A DNA stretch of 64,000 nt, from the NCBI RefSeq assembly GCF_009363055.1, contig NZ_CP045292.1:2108001-2172000 (forward strand). The letters run 5' to 3'. Positions within the stretch are counted from its first letter, which is position 1; each line of letters begins with the position of its first letter. Positions 51,555 through 60,768 of this stretch are shown in pieces. Below the pieces are notes generated by a model. That model was not told where the DNA came from, did no database searches, and saw only the letters and a program-made list of their open reading frames with translations. The translations under genes and the position numbers were made by a program. Source of the stretch: Flavobacterium haoranii (GTDB taxonomy: Bacteria; Bacteroidota; Bacteroidia; Flavobacteriales; Flavobacteriaceae).

Positions 51555-52865
51555 ATGCTGAAATTATTTGATCTAAGCTTACAATTAAACGGCTTTCCTA
51601 TTGCCAAAGCAAAAGAAGAATTTGCAGCATTTGCGGCAGTTTCAGCAGAAGATTATCCGGAATTTATTGAAAAACGAAAACAAGCAATTGTCGATTTTCA
51701 TTTGAAGTACAATACTTTCTATCGCAATTTAGTTGGAAACGAAACCTTTACTTCCTGGAACAATTTACCGGTTGTAACAAAAAAACATTTGCAAAAACCT
51801 TTATCAGAAAGACTTTCGGAAGGTTATACCGAAAAAACAGTTTTTGTGAATAAAACTTCTGGTTCCAGTGGCGATCCTTTTGTATTTGCTAAAGACAAAC
51901 ATTCGCATGCTTTAACTTGGGCGTCCAATAGCTATCGTTTTGGTTGGTTTGACATCGATTTTAATTCGTCTTATCAAGCGCGATTTTATGGAATTCCTTT
52001 GGATAAAGTGGGCTATTACAAAGAGCGATTTAAAGACATTTTGAGCCACCGCTATCGTTTCCCTATTTTTGATTTATCGGATAAAGTTTTGGAAGGCGTT
52101 TTGGAACATTTTAAAACCAAAAAATTCGACTACATCAATGGTTATACGAGTTCGATAGTTTTGTTTGCCAAGTTTTTACAACAGCGCAACATTATTTTAA
52201 CGGATGTTTGTCCGACTTTAAAAGTTTGCATGGTGACTTCCGAAATGTTGTTTGAAGAAGATAAAAAGTTGCTAGAAACCTATTTAGGAATTCCTATTGT
52301 AAACGAATATGGCGCTTCGGAATTGGATTTAATTGCGTTTCAAAATCCGCAAGGCGAATGGCAAGTGAACAGCGAAACTTTATTCGTAGAAATTTTAGAC
52401 GAAAATAACCAGCCGGTTCCAAATGGCACGGAAGGAAAAGTAGTCATCACTTCGTTAGACAATAAAGCGCATCCGTTTATTCGTTATGAAATAGGCGACG
52501 TGGGAATTTTGGACGAAAGAAGCACCGCTAAAAAACCGATTCTAAAAAAATTAGTCGGAAGAACCAGTGATATCGCTTTGCTTCCTAGCGGAAAAAAATC
52601 GCCCGGACTGACTTTTTACTACGTAACCAAAAGCATTATTGAAGACGACGGAAACGTGAAAGAATTTATTGTGCGCCAAAAAACATTGGATTCTTTCGAT
52701 ATTGATTATGTAAGTGAAAACGAATTGACTTTGGAACAAATAGCCGAAATTGAGAAAGCCATTGCCAAATACTTAGAACCCGGATTGCATTTTACCTACA
52801 ACCGAAAAGACGTTTTGAAACGAACTGCTAGAGGAAAACTGAAACAATTTCAATCGGATTTATAG
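51555..52865 (+). CDS. Phenylacetate-CoA ligase-like (CapK/PaaK) adenylate-forming protein
   Basis: A 436-residue protein of the PaaK/CapK group. The ATP-binding loop is KTSGSSGDPF (near residues 99-108), and a NEYGASEL motif and RYEIGDVG follow. Relatives of this type occur in polysaccharide gene clusters, where their substrates are not defined; this gene borders such a cluster. It converges on the GT2 gene with directly abutting stop codons (52865 and 52866). TATTTTTG at 51532-51539 may be the -7 box. Confidence 0.85.
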   Translation: MLKLFDLSLQLNGFPIAKAKEEFAAFAAVSAEDYPEFIEKRKQAIVDFHLKYNTFYRNLVGNETFTSWNNLPVVTKKHLQKPLSERLSEGYTEKTVFVNKTSGSSGDPFVFAKDKHSHALTWASNSYRFGWFDIDFNSSYQARFYGIPLDKVGYYKERFKDILSHRYRFPIFDLSDKVLEGVLEHFKTKKFDYINGYTSSIVLFAKFLQQRNIILTDVCPTLKVCMVTSEMLFEEDKKLLETYLGIPIVNEYGASELDLIAFQNPQGEWQVNSETLFVEILDENNQPVPNGTEGKVVITSLDNKAHPFIRYEIGDVGILDERSTAKKPILKKLVGRTSDIALLPSGKKSPGLTFYYVTKSIIEDDGNVKEFIVRQKTLDSFDIDYVSENELTLEQIAEIEKAIAKYLEPGLHFTYNRKDVLKRTARGKLKQFQSDL

Positions 52866-53624
52866 TTAGATTGTTTTTGTAAAACGCGGTTTAATCAACA
52901 ATTGGTGAACCAAAAACAAGGCAGTATTAAACGCAGCTTTCAACGGATGATTCTCGTGAAAATTTCTGTAAATAGCATAATTGTATTGAATCAACTTTAC
53001 TTTGGAAGACGAAACCGAATCTTTTCGCACGCGATAAAAAGCCAAACTTTCAGGAACCGGTTTTACCGTTTTAATTTTTTGTACCAAAGTCAGCCACAAA
53101 ATCCAGTCTTGACGTTTTTTGATACTTGAAATGGGAATTTTACCAAAAAAATCTACCGAATAAATTCCGGTTAAGTTTCCAATCCAATTGCAGTAAAACA
53201 ATTGATTATACGAAACTTCTAAGGGTGCCGTAATTTGTTTGTGTAAACTCTTACCTTCTTCATCTATTTGTTCGTAAAAAGAAAACGTCATCGGAAGGTT
53301 TTCATCTTCCATAAATTGCAATTGTTTAGCCAACTTTTGGGGTTTCCACACATCATCGGCATCGAGAAAAGCGATATAATTTCCTTTTGCTTGTTGAATG
53401 GCAAAATTTCGAGCCACACCCGGTCCAAAGTTTTGATCTAATTTAAAGCATTTTATTCTAGAATCAGAAATCGAATGGATTAGTTCCCAAGTGGCATCCG
53501 ACGAACAATCGTCTACCAAAATCAGTTCCCAATGAGTATACGTCTGCTCTAAAACAGATTGAATGGTTTGAAGAATAAATTGTTCCGCATTAAACGTTGG
53601 CGTTATGATAGAAACCAATTTCAT
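52866..53624 (-). CDS. Glycosyltransferase family 2
   Basis: A 252-residue GT-A enzyme. It begins SIITPTFNAEQFILQTIQSV and has the nucleotide-binding LVDDCSSD and the metal-binding FLDADD motifs, then a short C-terminal region. It is the last gene of a minus-strand unit with the sugar transferase, UXS and O-antigen ligase; its start overlaps the sugar transferase stop by one base. Donor and acceptor unknown. Confidence 0.93.
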   Translation of the reverse strand: MKLVSIITPTFNAEQFILQTIQSVLEQTYTHWELILVDDCSSDATWELIHSISDSRIKCFKLDQNFGPGVARNFAIQQAKGNYIAFLDADDVWKPQKLAKQLQFMEDENLPMTFSFYEQIDEEGKSLHKQITAPLEVSYNQLFYCNWIGNLTGIYSVDFFGKIPISSIKKRQDWILWLTLVQKIKTVKPVPESLAFYRVRKDSVSSSKVKLIQYNYAIYRNFHENHPLKAAFNTALFLVHQLLIKPRFTKTI

Positions 53625-54981
53625 TAGTATGCTTTTTCTTCTCCTTTAAAAATATTTATAACCGTTTGGATAATAATCTTAATATCTAGAATAAATGACC
53701 AGTTTTCAATATAAAAAACATCATATTTAATTCTGTTAATCATATCATCGTCAGTTTCAATTTCTCCTCTACATCCTTTTACTTGAGCGAGTCCTGTAAT
53801 ACCGGGTTTAACATGATGTCTTATCATGTATTTTTTGATTCTTTTTCCATAGTTTTTATTCTGCGTCCAAAGATGAGGTCTAGGTCCCACAATAGACATA
53901 TCCCCTAAAAGAACATTGAAAAATTGTGGTAATTCATCAATACTAGTTTTTCTAATAAACTTACCAATTCTAGTGACTCTAGGATCATTTCTAGACGCTT
54001 CTTTTTCGGTAGTAACATTCAATTGCATTGATCTAAACTTGTAACAAAAGAATTCTTTTTCTCCTATTCCAGGTCTACTCTGTTTGAAAAAAATTGGACC
54101 CCTAGATTCTAAAAGAATTAACAAACCTAAAATTGGTGTTAACCATGATAATAGAAATATTATAACAAATAATGAGAATAAAACATCAAAAGTTCTCTTA
54201 AATAAATTTGTATAATAAGAATCAAGAGGTGATTTTCTTATAGATAATATTGGAAACATTTCGAAATGATTCACTCTCATATTTTTTGAGAAAATTATCT
54301 TCGTATCGGGAATAAACTTTATTTCTATTTTATTGTCGTCACAAAAATCGATTAAATCTTTTTGTTGGTCATTTGTTAACTCACCTATAGAACAAAATAT
54401 CTCATCAATTTTTTGTTCCAAAACAAATTCTCTAACATTGTTTATCTTCCCAATGACTAATTCATTTTGTTTTTTATCTGAAAAAAATCCTTTAAATGTA
54501 TAACCATAATCGGCTCTAGTTTCAAGGATGTTTTTTAAATCTATTGTTTTGGTGTTATACCCTACTATAACTACTTTTCTTAAATTATTACCTGTTAAAA
54601 TTCTATATTTTTTTAAATAATAAAATAAGGCGGTTTTAAAAATGATTATAAAAGATGTGAGCGTAATAAAATACCAAGCAGTTGCCCTTCCACTAAAAAT
54701 TGCTGATTTATAAAAGGGAAAAATTGCTATAGTCAACAATAAAAAAATTACAACTTGTTTCGCAATTTTACCTAAGATTTCTGTATAAGGTGTAAAACGA
54801 AAAATTTCATAAAACTTTACAAAAAAGGATAAAATTGTCCAACTCAAAAACAAGTATAAACCAAAATATAAATCATTTATATGTAATTTATCCTTATAAA
54901 AAATGGAAAAAGAATAAGTATTATACTTACATCAAGCAAATAACTTATTGTTCTCAAATATTTGGAATACCTTTTTTGCAC
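53624..54981 (-). CDS. Undecaprenyl-phosphate sugar transferase (polyprenyl glycosylphosphotransferase), frameshifted at a T run
   Basis: It should start repeat-unit synthesis by loading a sugar-1-phosphate on undecaprenyl phosphate. The long frame (from TTG 54853) lacks the first transmembrane helices. An upstream frame from GTG 54981 reads QKRYSKYLRTISYLLDV, the usual N-terminus, then FPFF. The frames meet at a run of six T on the minus strand (54900-54905); a seventh yields FPFFYKDKLHIND and about 452 residues. Four to five N-terminal helices, a CoA-binding-like domain and the catalytic domain (KFRSM, DELPQFFNVLLGDMSIVGPRP, KPGITGLAQVKG) are then complete. GTG follows the UXS stop by 7 bases. 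Confidence 0.88.
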
Positions 54982-54988
54982 TTAAAAA

Positions 54989-55972
54989 CTAGTGTATATA
55001 ATTTGCAAAATCTTTATGTTCTTCTTTTGCTAACTCTTCAGGAGACAAAGATTTAAAATATTCATAAGTTAAACGCATACCTTCAGCTCTACCAACTTTA
55101 GATTCCCAACCTAGAATTTCTTTGGCTTTGTCAATATTTGGTTGACGTTGCATTGGGTCATCTTTTGGCAATGGTTTATAAATAATTTTCTGATTAGTTC
55201 CTGTTAATTTGATAATTTCTTCAGCAAAATCTTTAATTGTGATTTCATCAGGATTCCCGATATTCACTGGTAAATGATAATCAGAATGTAACAACCTAAA
55301 AATTCCTTCTACTTGATCATCAACATAGCAAAAAGAACGCGTTTGACTTCCATCTCCAAAAACGGTTAAATCTTCTCCACGTAATGCTTGTCCAATAAAT
55401 GCAGGAATTACGCGTCCATCATTTAATCGCATTCTTGGTCCATATGTATTAAAAATACGAACGATTCTCGTTTCTAAACCATGAAAAGTATGATATGCCA
55501 TAGTTATTGCTTCCTGATAGCGCTTCGCTTCATCATAAACCCCTCTTGGTCCAATTGTATTTACGTTTCCATAATAATCTTCTGTTTGAGGATGAATAAG
55601 TGGATCTCCATACACTTCCGATGTTGATGCAATTAAAATTCTTGCCTTTTTAACACGAGCCAATCCTAATAAATTATGAGTTCCCATTGCCCCTACTTTT
55701 AAGGTTTGAATAGGAATTTTTAAATAATCAATTGGACTTGCTGGTGAAGCAAAGTGTAATATGTAATCTAATTTACCAGGTACATGTACAAATTTTGTTA
55801 CATCATGATGATAAAATTCGAAATTTTTCTCCTTAAATAAATGTGAAATATTTTTTAAATCTCCAGTAATAAGATTGTCCATTCCTATTACATAATATCC
55901 TTCAGCTATAAAACGATCACATAAATGTGAGCCTAAAAAACCCGCCGCACCTGTTATTAATATTCTTTTCAT
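54989..55972 (-). CDS. UDP-glucuronate decarboxylase (UDP-xylose synthase, UXS)
   Basis: A 327-residue short-chain dehydrogenase/reductase starting [19 protein letters not shown] at 55972, where ATG overlaps the O-antigen ligase stop (ATGA). The longer frame start is rejected. The NAD motif GAAGFLG, catalytic YxxxK in YDEAK and the UXS features [19 protein letters not shown] and [13 protein letters not shown] [10 protein letters not shown] are present. It makes UDP-xylose from UDP-glucuronate. A related epimerase activity is less likely. Confidence 0.9.
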   Translation of the reverse strand: MKRILITGAAGFLGSHLCDRFIAEGYYVIGMDNLITGDLKNISHLFKEKNFEFYHHDVTKFVHVPGKLDYILHFASPASPIDYLKIPIQTLKVGAMGTHNLLGLARVKKARILIASTSEVYGDPLIHPQTEDYYGNVNTIGPRGVYDEAKRYQEAITMAYHTFHGLETRIVRIFNTYGPRMRLNDGRVIPAFIGQALRGEDLTVFGDGSQTRSFCYVDDQVEGIFRLLHSDYHLPVNIGNPDEITIKDFAEEIIKLTGTNQKIIYKPLPKDDPMQRQPNIDKAKEILGWESKVGRAEGMRLTYEYFKSLSPEELAKEEHKDFANYIH

Positions 55973-57284
55973 TGTAGACTTTTCTTTGTATTTGAAATTG
56001 CAAACAAACAATAAAAAACAGTAAAAAATACTATTCCTCTTTGTCTCCACAAAAATGATTCCGTCAAAAATAAACTTATCATTAGAAATGTGAAAGAAAT
56101 GTGAATAAAATCTTTGGCTTTAAATGCAGTTTTTAAAGAAAAGAACAAAATAAGCACTAAAAGTGAAAAACCAATAAAGCCTAATTCTGCAAAAATTTGG
56201 AGATATTGATTGTGAAAATTTTTCTTTTGATAACCCTCATGATTGACATCGCCTAAAAAAACATTGTGTTCTACTCCTTTTTCTTCAATTTTGATGTTAG
56301 ACGCATTAAATCCAAATCCTTTCCAGAAAACAGAGTTTTCTTCAAATAATTCTAAGAACACTCTAAATTGGTATATTCTAAAAGCAGTTCCTGGAAAAAA
56401 ATCTTTTTGTGAAAAAGTTTTATTATTCCAAGCTTCATACATAGTAATTTTTTTTTCAAAATCATCTGATTTTGTAATTACATTATGCCCTATTCCCTTT
56501 TCAGTATTATTTTTAAATTCTAGTTCAACAAATGCTTCAATTTTTTTGTAAAATAAAAAAGAAATAAAAATTGTTAAAACAAGAATGCTGTTTCTTAAAC
56601 GTAGCTTATTTGCAAACTTTGAATAAAAAAAGTAATAGATTAAACTTAAAACCAATGAAATTATTAAAACATTTGTAGAAGAAAGCAATACTAAAAAAGT
56701 AATAGAATTAGCAATACAATTTTTTCATGTTTAAATTTCTCTTGTTTGGTTATAAAATAAAAGTAGGCAATCGCTATAAAAACAGACACATGAATAGCAT
56801 TCATTTCTTTTGGAACAATTCCAGTATCTGAATTATATTCACCATGACTAAAAAAAACTGAAGTGGTATTGTAAATAAAGAATCTAATTACAGCTCTTAT
56901 TAAGAAAAGTACTGAAAAAGCAACGGCTGTATAAGAATAAACCTTAAGAACTGAATCTCTTAAGTTATAACTATAGTTTTTAGCAACTAAAAATAATAAA
57001 GGGATAATTAATAAAAAAATAGTTCTGGGAATAGACTCTAAAGTTAATTTGGGTTGGATACTCCAAAAGTATGACCCAACAATCCAAAAAAATAATAAAA
57101 TGGGTAGGATTAAAAGCTTATTCCAAACTATAGGTTTCTTAAAAAAAACAATAGTATAAATAAAACTAATCAATACAGCTAAATTACTTGCAGGAATGGG
57201 CAAAAAAACCGAAATAGCTAAAAAAATAACTAATAAGCTTAATTTACTTTGATTTCTTAAAAATAGAACAATACTATTTAGCAT
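55969..57284 (-). CDS. O-antigen ligase/polymerase family membrane protein, frameshifted at a T run
   Basis: Two frames, 57284-56691 (197 residues) and 56688-55969 (239 residues), are the halves of one WaaL/Wzy-like protein. The first ends [10 protein letters not shown] and the second opens at a TTG with LSSTNVLI. The junction is a run of six T on the minus strand (56693-56698); one more T reads [12 protein letters not shown] and gives about 438 residues. The result has about ten hydrophobic segments and a large periplasmic loop with GFGFNAS and [12 protein letters not shown], typical of the O-antigen ligase domain. Ligase versus polymerase cannot be decided. Confidence 0.85.
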
Positions 57285-57356
57285 ATTTTTTATTCAATAT
57301 TGTGCAATTTAAGTATTTTTTACATTATAATAATTACATTTTAAATATCTAAAAGT

Positions 57357-57364
57357 TATATTTG
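57357..57364 (+). promoter_or_regulatory. -7 promoter element of gmd-fcl
   Basis: TATATTTG matches TAnnTTTG, 25 bases before the gmd ATG. The -33 element is weak (TTA about 20 bases upstream). Confidence 0.45.
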
Positions 57365-57389
57365 TAGCCTTATAATATTTATACATAAA

Positions 57390-58454
57390 ATGAAAGTAGC
57401 ATTAATTACTGGAATAAATGGTCAAGACGGTTCGTACTTGGCTGAACTATTATTAGAAAAAGGATATGAGGTTCATGGAATTATCAGAAGAAGCTCTACT
57501 TTTAATACCGAAAGAATTGAACATTTATATATAGAAGGATTATTATTAGACTTACATAAAGAGAAGAAAATAAAATTACATTACGGAGATATGACGGATT
57601 CTACAAACTTAATTCGTTTGGTACAACAAATTCGTCCTGATGAAATTTATAATTTGGCCGCTCAATCTCATGTAAAAGTATCTTTCGATATGCCAGAATA
57701 TACAGCAGAAACTGATGCTGTAGGAACTTTACGTTTATTAGAAGCAATAAGAATTTGCGGTTTAACCGAAACTACTAGAATATACCAAGCTTCAACATCT
57801 GAATTATATGGTAAAGTTCAAGAAATTCCTCAAAAAGAAACCACTCCATTTTATCCAAGATCACCTTACGGTGTTGCTAAAATGTATGCCTATTGGATTA
57901 CTAAAAACTACCGTGAGTCTTACAATATGTATGCTGTAAACGGAATTTTATTCAATCACGAATCAGAACGTAGAGGAGAAACTTTCGTTACCAGAAAAAT
58001 TACATTAGCCGCTTCACGTATTAAGCATGGTATCCAAGAAAAATTATACTTAGGAAATCTTGATGCACTTCGCGATTGGGGATATGCAAAAGACTATGTA
58101 GAATGTATGTGGTTGATGTTACAGCAAGACACACCAGAAGATTTTGTTATAGCGACAGGAGTTCAATATTCTGTTCGTTATTTCTGTGAATTAGCTTTTA
58201 GAGAAGCAGGCATTGAAATTGAATGGAAAGGTGAAGCAGAAAATGAAAAAGGATATTGCAAAGCAACTGGAAATGTATTAATTGAAGTAGATGAAAATTA
58301 CTATCGTCCTGCTGAAGTAGAAACTTTATTAGGTGATCCTACAAAAGCAAAAACTGTTCTAGGATGGAATCCAAGTAAAACTTCAATTGAAGAGTTAGTG
58401 AAAATTATGATGAAGCACGATTTAGAATACGTAAAATTACCAAGAGTATGCTAA
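57390..58454 (+). CDS. gmd: GDP-mannose 4,6-dehydratase
   Basis: First step of GDP-fucose synthesis. The 354-residue SDR enzyme has [14 protein letters not shown] (NADP binding), STSELYG and [10 protein letters not shown] (catalytic YxxxK), plus [17 protein letters not shown]. All key residues are present. It overlaps fcl by 7 bases and diverges from the O-antigen ligase unit. Confidence 0.97.
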   Translation: MKVALITGINGQDGSYLAELLLEKGYEVHGIIRRSSTFNTERIEHLYIEGLLLDLHKEKKIKLHYGDMTDSTNLIRLVQQIRPDEIYNLAAQSHVKVSFDMPEYTAETDAVGTLRLLEAIRICGLTETTRIYQASTSELYGKVQEIPQKETTPFYPRSPYGVAKMYAYWITKNYRESYNMYAVNGILFNHESERRGETFVTRKITLAASRIKHGIQEKLYLGNLDALRDWGYAKDYVECMWLMLQQDTPEDFVIATGVQYSVRYFCELAFREAGIEIEWKGEAENEKGYCKATGNVLIEVDENYYRPAEVETLLGDPTKAKTVLGWNPSKTSIEELVKIMMKHDLEYVKLPRVC

Positions 58455-59389
58455 AAACAGCTAAAATATTTGTTGCAGGTTCAAGAGGAATGGTAGGTTC
58501 TGCCATTGTTCGTAACTTAGAACAAAATGGATTTACCAATATCATTACCAAAAGTTCTAAGGAACTTGATTTAAGAAACCAACAAGCCGTTTTTGAATTT
58601 TTTGAAACGGAAAAACCAGAATTTGTTTTCTTAGCAGCTGCAAAAGTTGGCGGTATTCATGCAAATAATATTTATCCTGCTGAGTTTATTTACGACAACA
58701 TGATGATTCAAAATAATGTTATTCATGCTGCCTATTTGAATAAAGTTGAGAAATTATTTTTCTTAGGAAGTTCATGTATTTATCCAAAATTTGCACCCCA
58801 ACCTTTAAAAGAAGAATATTTACTTACAGGAGCTTTAGAACCAACCAATGAAGCGTATGCTATTGCAAAAATTTCTGGTTTGAAAATGTGTGAGTTTTAC
58901 AAAAAACAATACGGTTGTAATTTTATATCGGCTATGCCAACTAACTTGTATGGTATAAACGATAATTTCAATTTACAGAATTCGCACGTATTACCTGCTT
59001 TACTTCGCAAATTCATTGAAGCGAAACAAAATAATTCATCAGAAGTTGTTGTTTGGGGTTCTGGAACACCCATGCGCGAATTTTTATTTGTAGATGATTT
59101 AGCAGAAGCTTGTGTCTTCTTAATGCAAAACTATAACGACGCTGAAACCGTAAACATTGGTACAGGCGAAGATGTTACTATTAAAGAATTAGCAGAAACT
59201 ATTAAAAAAACTGTTGGTTTTGCAGGAGAATTAGTTTTTGATGCTACGAAACCTGATGGAACACCAAGAAAATTATTAGATGTTTCTAAGATTAATAATT
59301 TGGGCTGGAAACACAAAGTAAACTTACAACAAGGCATTGAAAAAACCTTAGATTGGGTTACAGAAAACGATTTTGAAATGTTTACATAA
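58448..59389 (+). CDS. fcl: GDP-L-fucose synthase
   Basis: It epimerises and reduces GDP-4-keto-6-deoxymannose to GDP-L-fucose with NADPH. The 313-residue enzyme has [26 protein letters not shown] and [13 protein letters not shown] (YxxxK). With gmd it gives a complete GDP-fucose route, so the polysaccharide probably contains fucose or a derivative. Confidence 0.97.
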   Translation: MLKTAKIFVAGSRGMVGSAIVRNLEQNGFTNIITKSSKELDLRNQQAVFEFFETEKPEFVFLAAAKVGGIHANNIYPAEFIYDNMMIQNNVIHAAYLNKVEKLFFLGSSCIYPKFAPQPLKEEYLLTGALEPTNEAYAIAKISGLKMCEFYKKQYGCNFISAMPTNLYGINDNFNLQNSHVLPALLRKFIEAKQNNSSEVVVWGSGTPMREFLFVDDLAEACVFLMQNYNDAETVNIGTGEDVTIKELAETIKKTVGFAGELVFDATKPDGTPRKLLDVSKINNLGWKHKVNLQQGIEKTLDWVTENDFEMFT

Positions 59390-59395
59390 TTAAAT

Positions 59396-59425
59396 AAAAA
59401 AGGCTAGAAAATTCTAGCCTTTTTT
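59396..59425. terminator. Bidirectional terminator
   Basis: AAAAAGGCTAGAA and TTCTAGCCTTTTT arms around AA lie between fcl and the convergent acetyltransferase gene and touch the stop codon of the latter. Confidence 0.85.
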
Positions 59426-59975
59426 ATTTAATATCTCTTTTCCTAATTGGTTTTGCTGGACTGCCGTAACATAACATTCCCTCTGGCATGTTATTAAAAA
59501 CTGCGCTTCTAACACCAATAACAGCCCCTCTTGATATAGTTACTCCTGGTGAAACATAAACTTCGCTTGTAACCCAGGCTTCATCTTCAATAATGATTGG
59601 TTGTGCAAAAATATCAAATGTTGTTTTATTATAATCGTGACCTCCTGTATTTAAAAAAGAACGATGAGAAATAACGGCATTTTTGCCAATTTTTATTTCT
59701 GCTAAATTGTATAAATATGTTTCCTCTCCTATCCAAGAATTATCCCCAATTTCCAATTTCCATGGATAAGTTATTTTTACACTTGACCTAATTAAAACAT
59801 TCTTACCAATTTTAGCTCCAAATAATCGCAATAAAAAGTTTCTAAACCCATACATGAATTGTAGAGATGGTCGAAAAAATAAAAATTCTACTATACCCCA
59901 TAATTGAACTTTCACTTTACTCCCACCCCTAAAATTTTTAGGCATTTTAAATGAGCTTAAATCTTGATATATCAT
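59424..59975 (-). CDS. WcaF-like hexapeptide-repeat acetyltransferase
   Basis: A 183-residue left-handed beta-helix acyltransferase. Hexapeptide repeats run from about residue 60 to 165 (IGKNVLIRSSVKI, IGDNSWIGEETYL, ISRGAVIGVRSAV), and the catalytic histidine is probably in FLNTGGHDY. The N-terminal SFKMPKNFRG resembles colanic-acid acetyltransferase WcaF. It should O-acetylate a sugar of the polysaccharide. Confidence 0.88.
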   Translation of the reverse strand: MIYQDLSSFKMPKNFRGGSKVKVQLWGIVEFLFFRPSLQFMYGFRNFLLRLFGAKIGKNVLIRSSVKITYPWKLEIGDNSWIGEETYLYNLAEIKIGKNAVISHRSFLNTGGHDYNKTTFDIFAQPIIIEDEAWVTSEVYVSPGVTISRGAVIGVRSAVFNNMPEGMLCYGSPAKPIRKRDIK

Positions 59976-59996
59976 ACAACTTTATACCTTTTATAC

Positions 59997-60004
59997 TATA
60001 TTTG
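59997..60004 (+). promoter_or_regulatory. -7 promoter element of the 60028 glycosyltransferase unit
   Basis: TATATTTG matches TAnnTTTG, 26 bases from the ATG at 60031 (24 from the overlapping ATG context). No clear -33 partner. Confidence 0.4.
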
Positions 60005-60027
60005 CTCAGAACTAATTAATACTTAAA

Positions 60028-60762
60028 TTGATGACTGTTAATTTCAGAAAATTATCTATTGTTGTGCCAGCTTATAATGAAGGACCAACTATTCATTTAA
60101 TTTTAAACAAACTTAAAAAATTATCTTTAATTAATAACATCGAAAAAGAAGTAATAATAGTAAATGACTGCTCAACTGATGATACTGAAGAAGCTATTAA
60201 AAAATACATTTCTGAAAATAGTGACTTAAATATTCAATATTACAAACACGAAGTTAATAAAGGTAAAGGGGCCGCTTTACATACAGGAATTCAAAAGGCA
60301 ACTGGTGAATATTTAATTATTCAAGATGCCGATTTAGAATATGATCCTGAAGAATACAATTTACTTTTAAAACCTGTAATTGATGGCTTCGCTGATGTAG
60401 TCTATGGAAGTCGTTTTATGGGTGGAAATCCGCATCGAATCCTGTTTTTTTGGCATACGATAGGTAATAAATTCCTAACATTTTTATCGAATATGTTTAC
60501 TAATTTAAACCTAACCGATATGGAAACTTGTTATAAATTATTTCATACTAAAACCATTCAGTCTTTGACCTTAAAAGAAAAACGTTTTGGTTTTGAACCA
60601 GAAGTAACGGCTAAAATTTCAAGAGTCCCAAAAATACGAATATATGAAGTAGGAATTTCATATTATGGAAGAACTTACGAAGAAGGTAAAAAAATTGGTT
60701 GGAAAGATGGTTTTAGAGCAATTTATTGTATTTTAAAATATGGAATGTTGAAAATTAAATAA
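60028..60762 (+). CDS. Family 2 glycosyltransferase (dolichol-phosphate mannosyltransferase-like)
   Basis: A 244-residue GT-A enzyme with LSIVVPAYNEGPTIHLILNK (donor binding), VNDCSTDDT and the metal motif QDADLEYDPEEY. It has no membrane helices, which fits a polyprenyl-phosphate sugar synthase of the DPM1 type. ATG codons at 60028 would be read as start ATGACTGTTAAT; the alternative is not clear. The next gene, a polytopic membrane protein, starts 6 bases later and may be the acceptor-side partner. Confidence 0.9.
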   Translation: MMTVNFRKLSIVVPAYNEGPTIHLILNKLKKLSLINNIEKEVIIVNDCSTDDTEEAIKKYISENSDLNIQYYKHEVNKGKGAALHTGIQKATGEYLIIQDADLEYDPEEYNLLLKPVIDGFADVVYGSRFMGGNPHRILFFWHTIGNKFLTFLSNMFTNLNLTDMETCYKLFHTKTIQSLTLKEKRFGFEPEVTAKISRVPKIRIYEVGISYYGRTYEEGKKIGWKDGFRAIYCILKYGMLKIK

Positions 60763-60768
60763 TAGAAT

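Noticed and set aside
55973..56050. N-terminal extension of the UXS gene to 56050
   Set aside because: The extension is out-of-frame sequence of the O-antigen ligase C-terminus; the Rossmann motif begins directly after the ATG at 55972.
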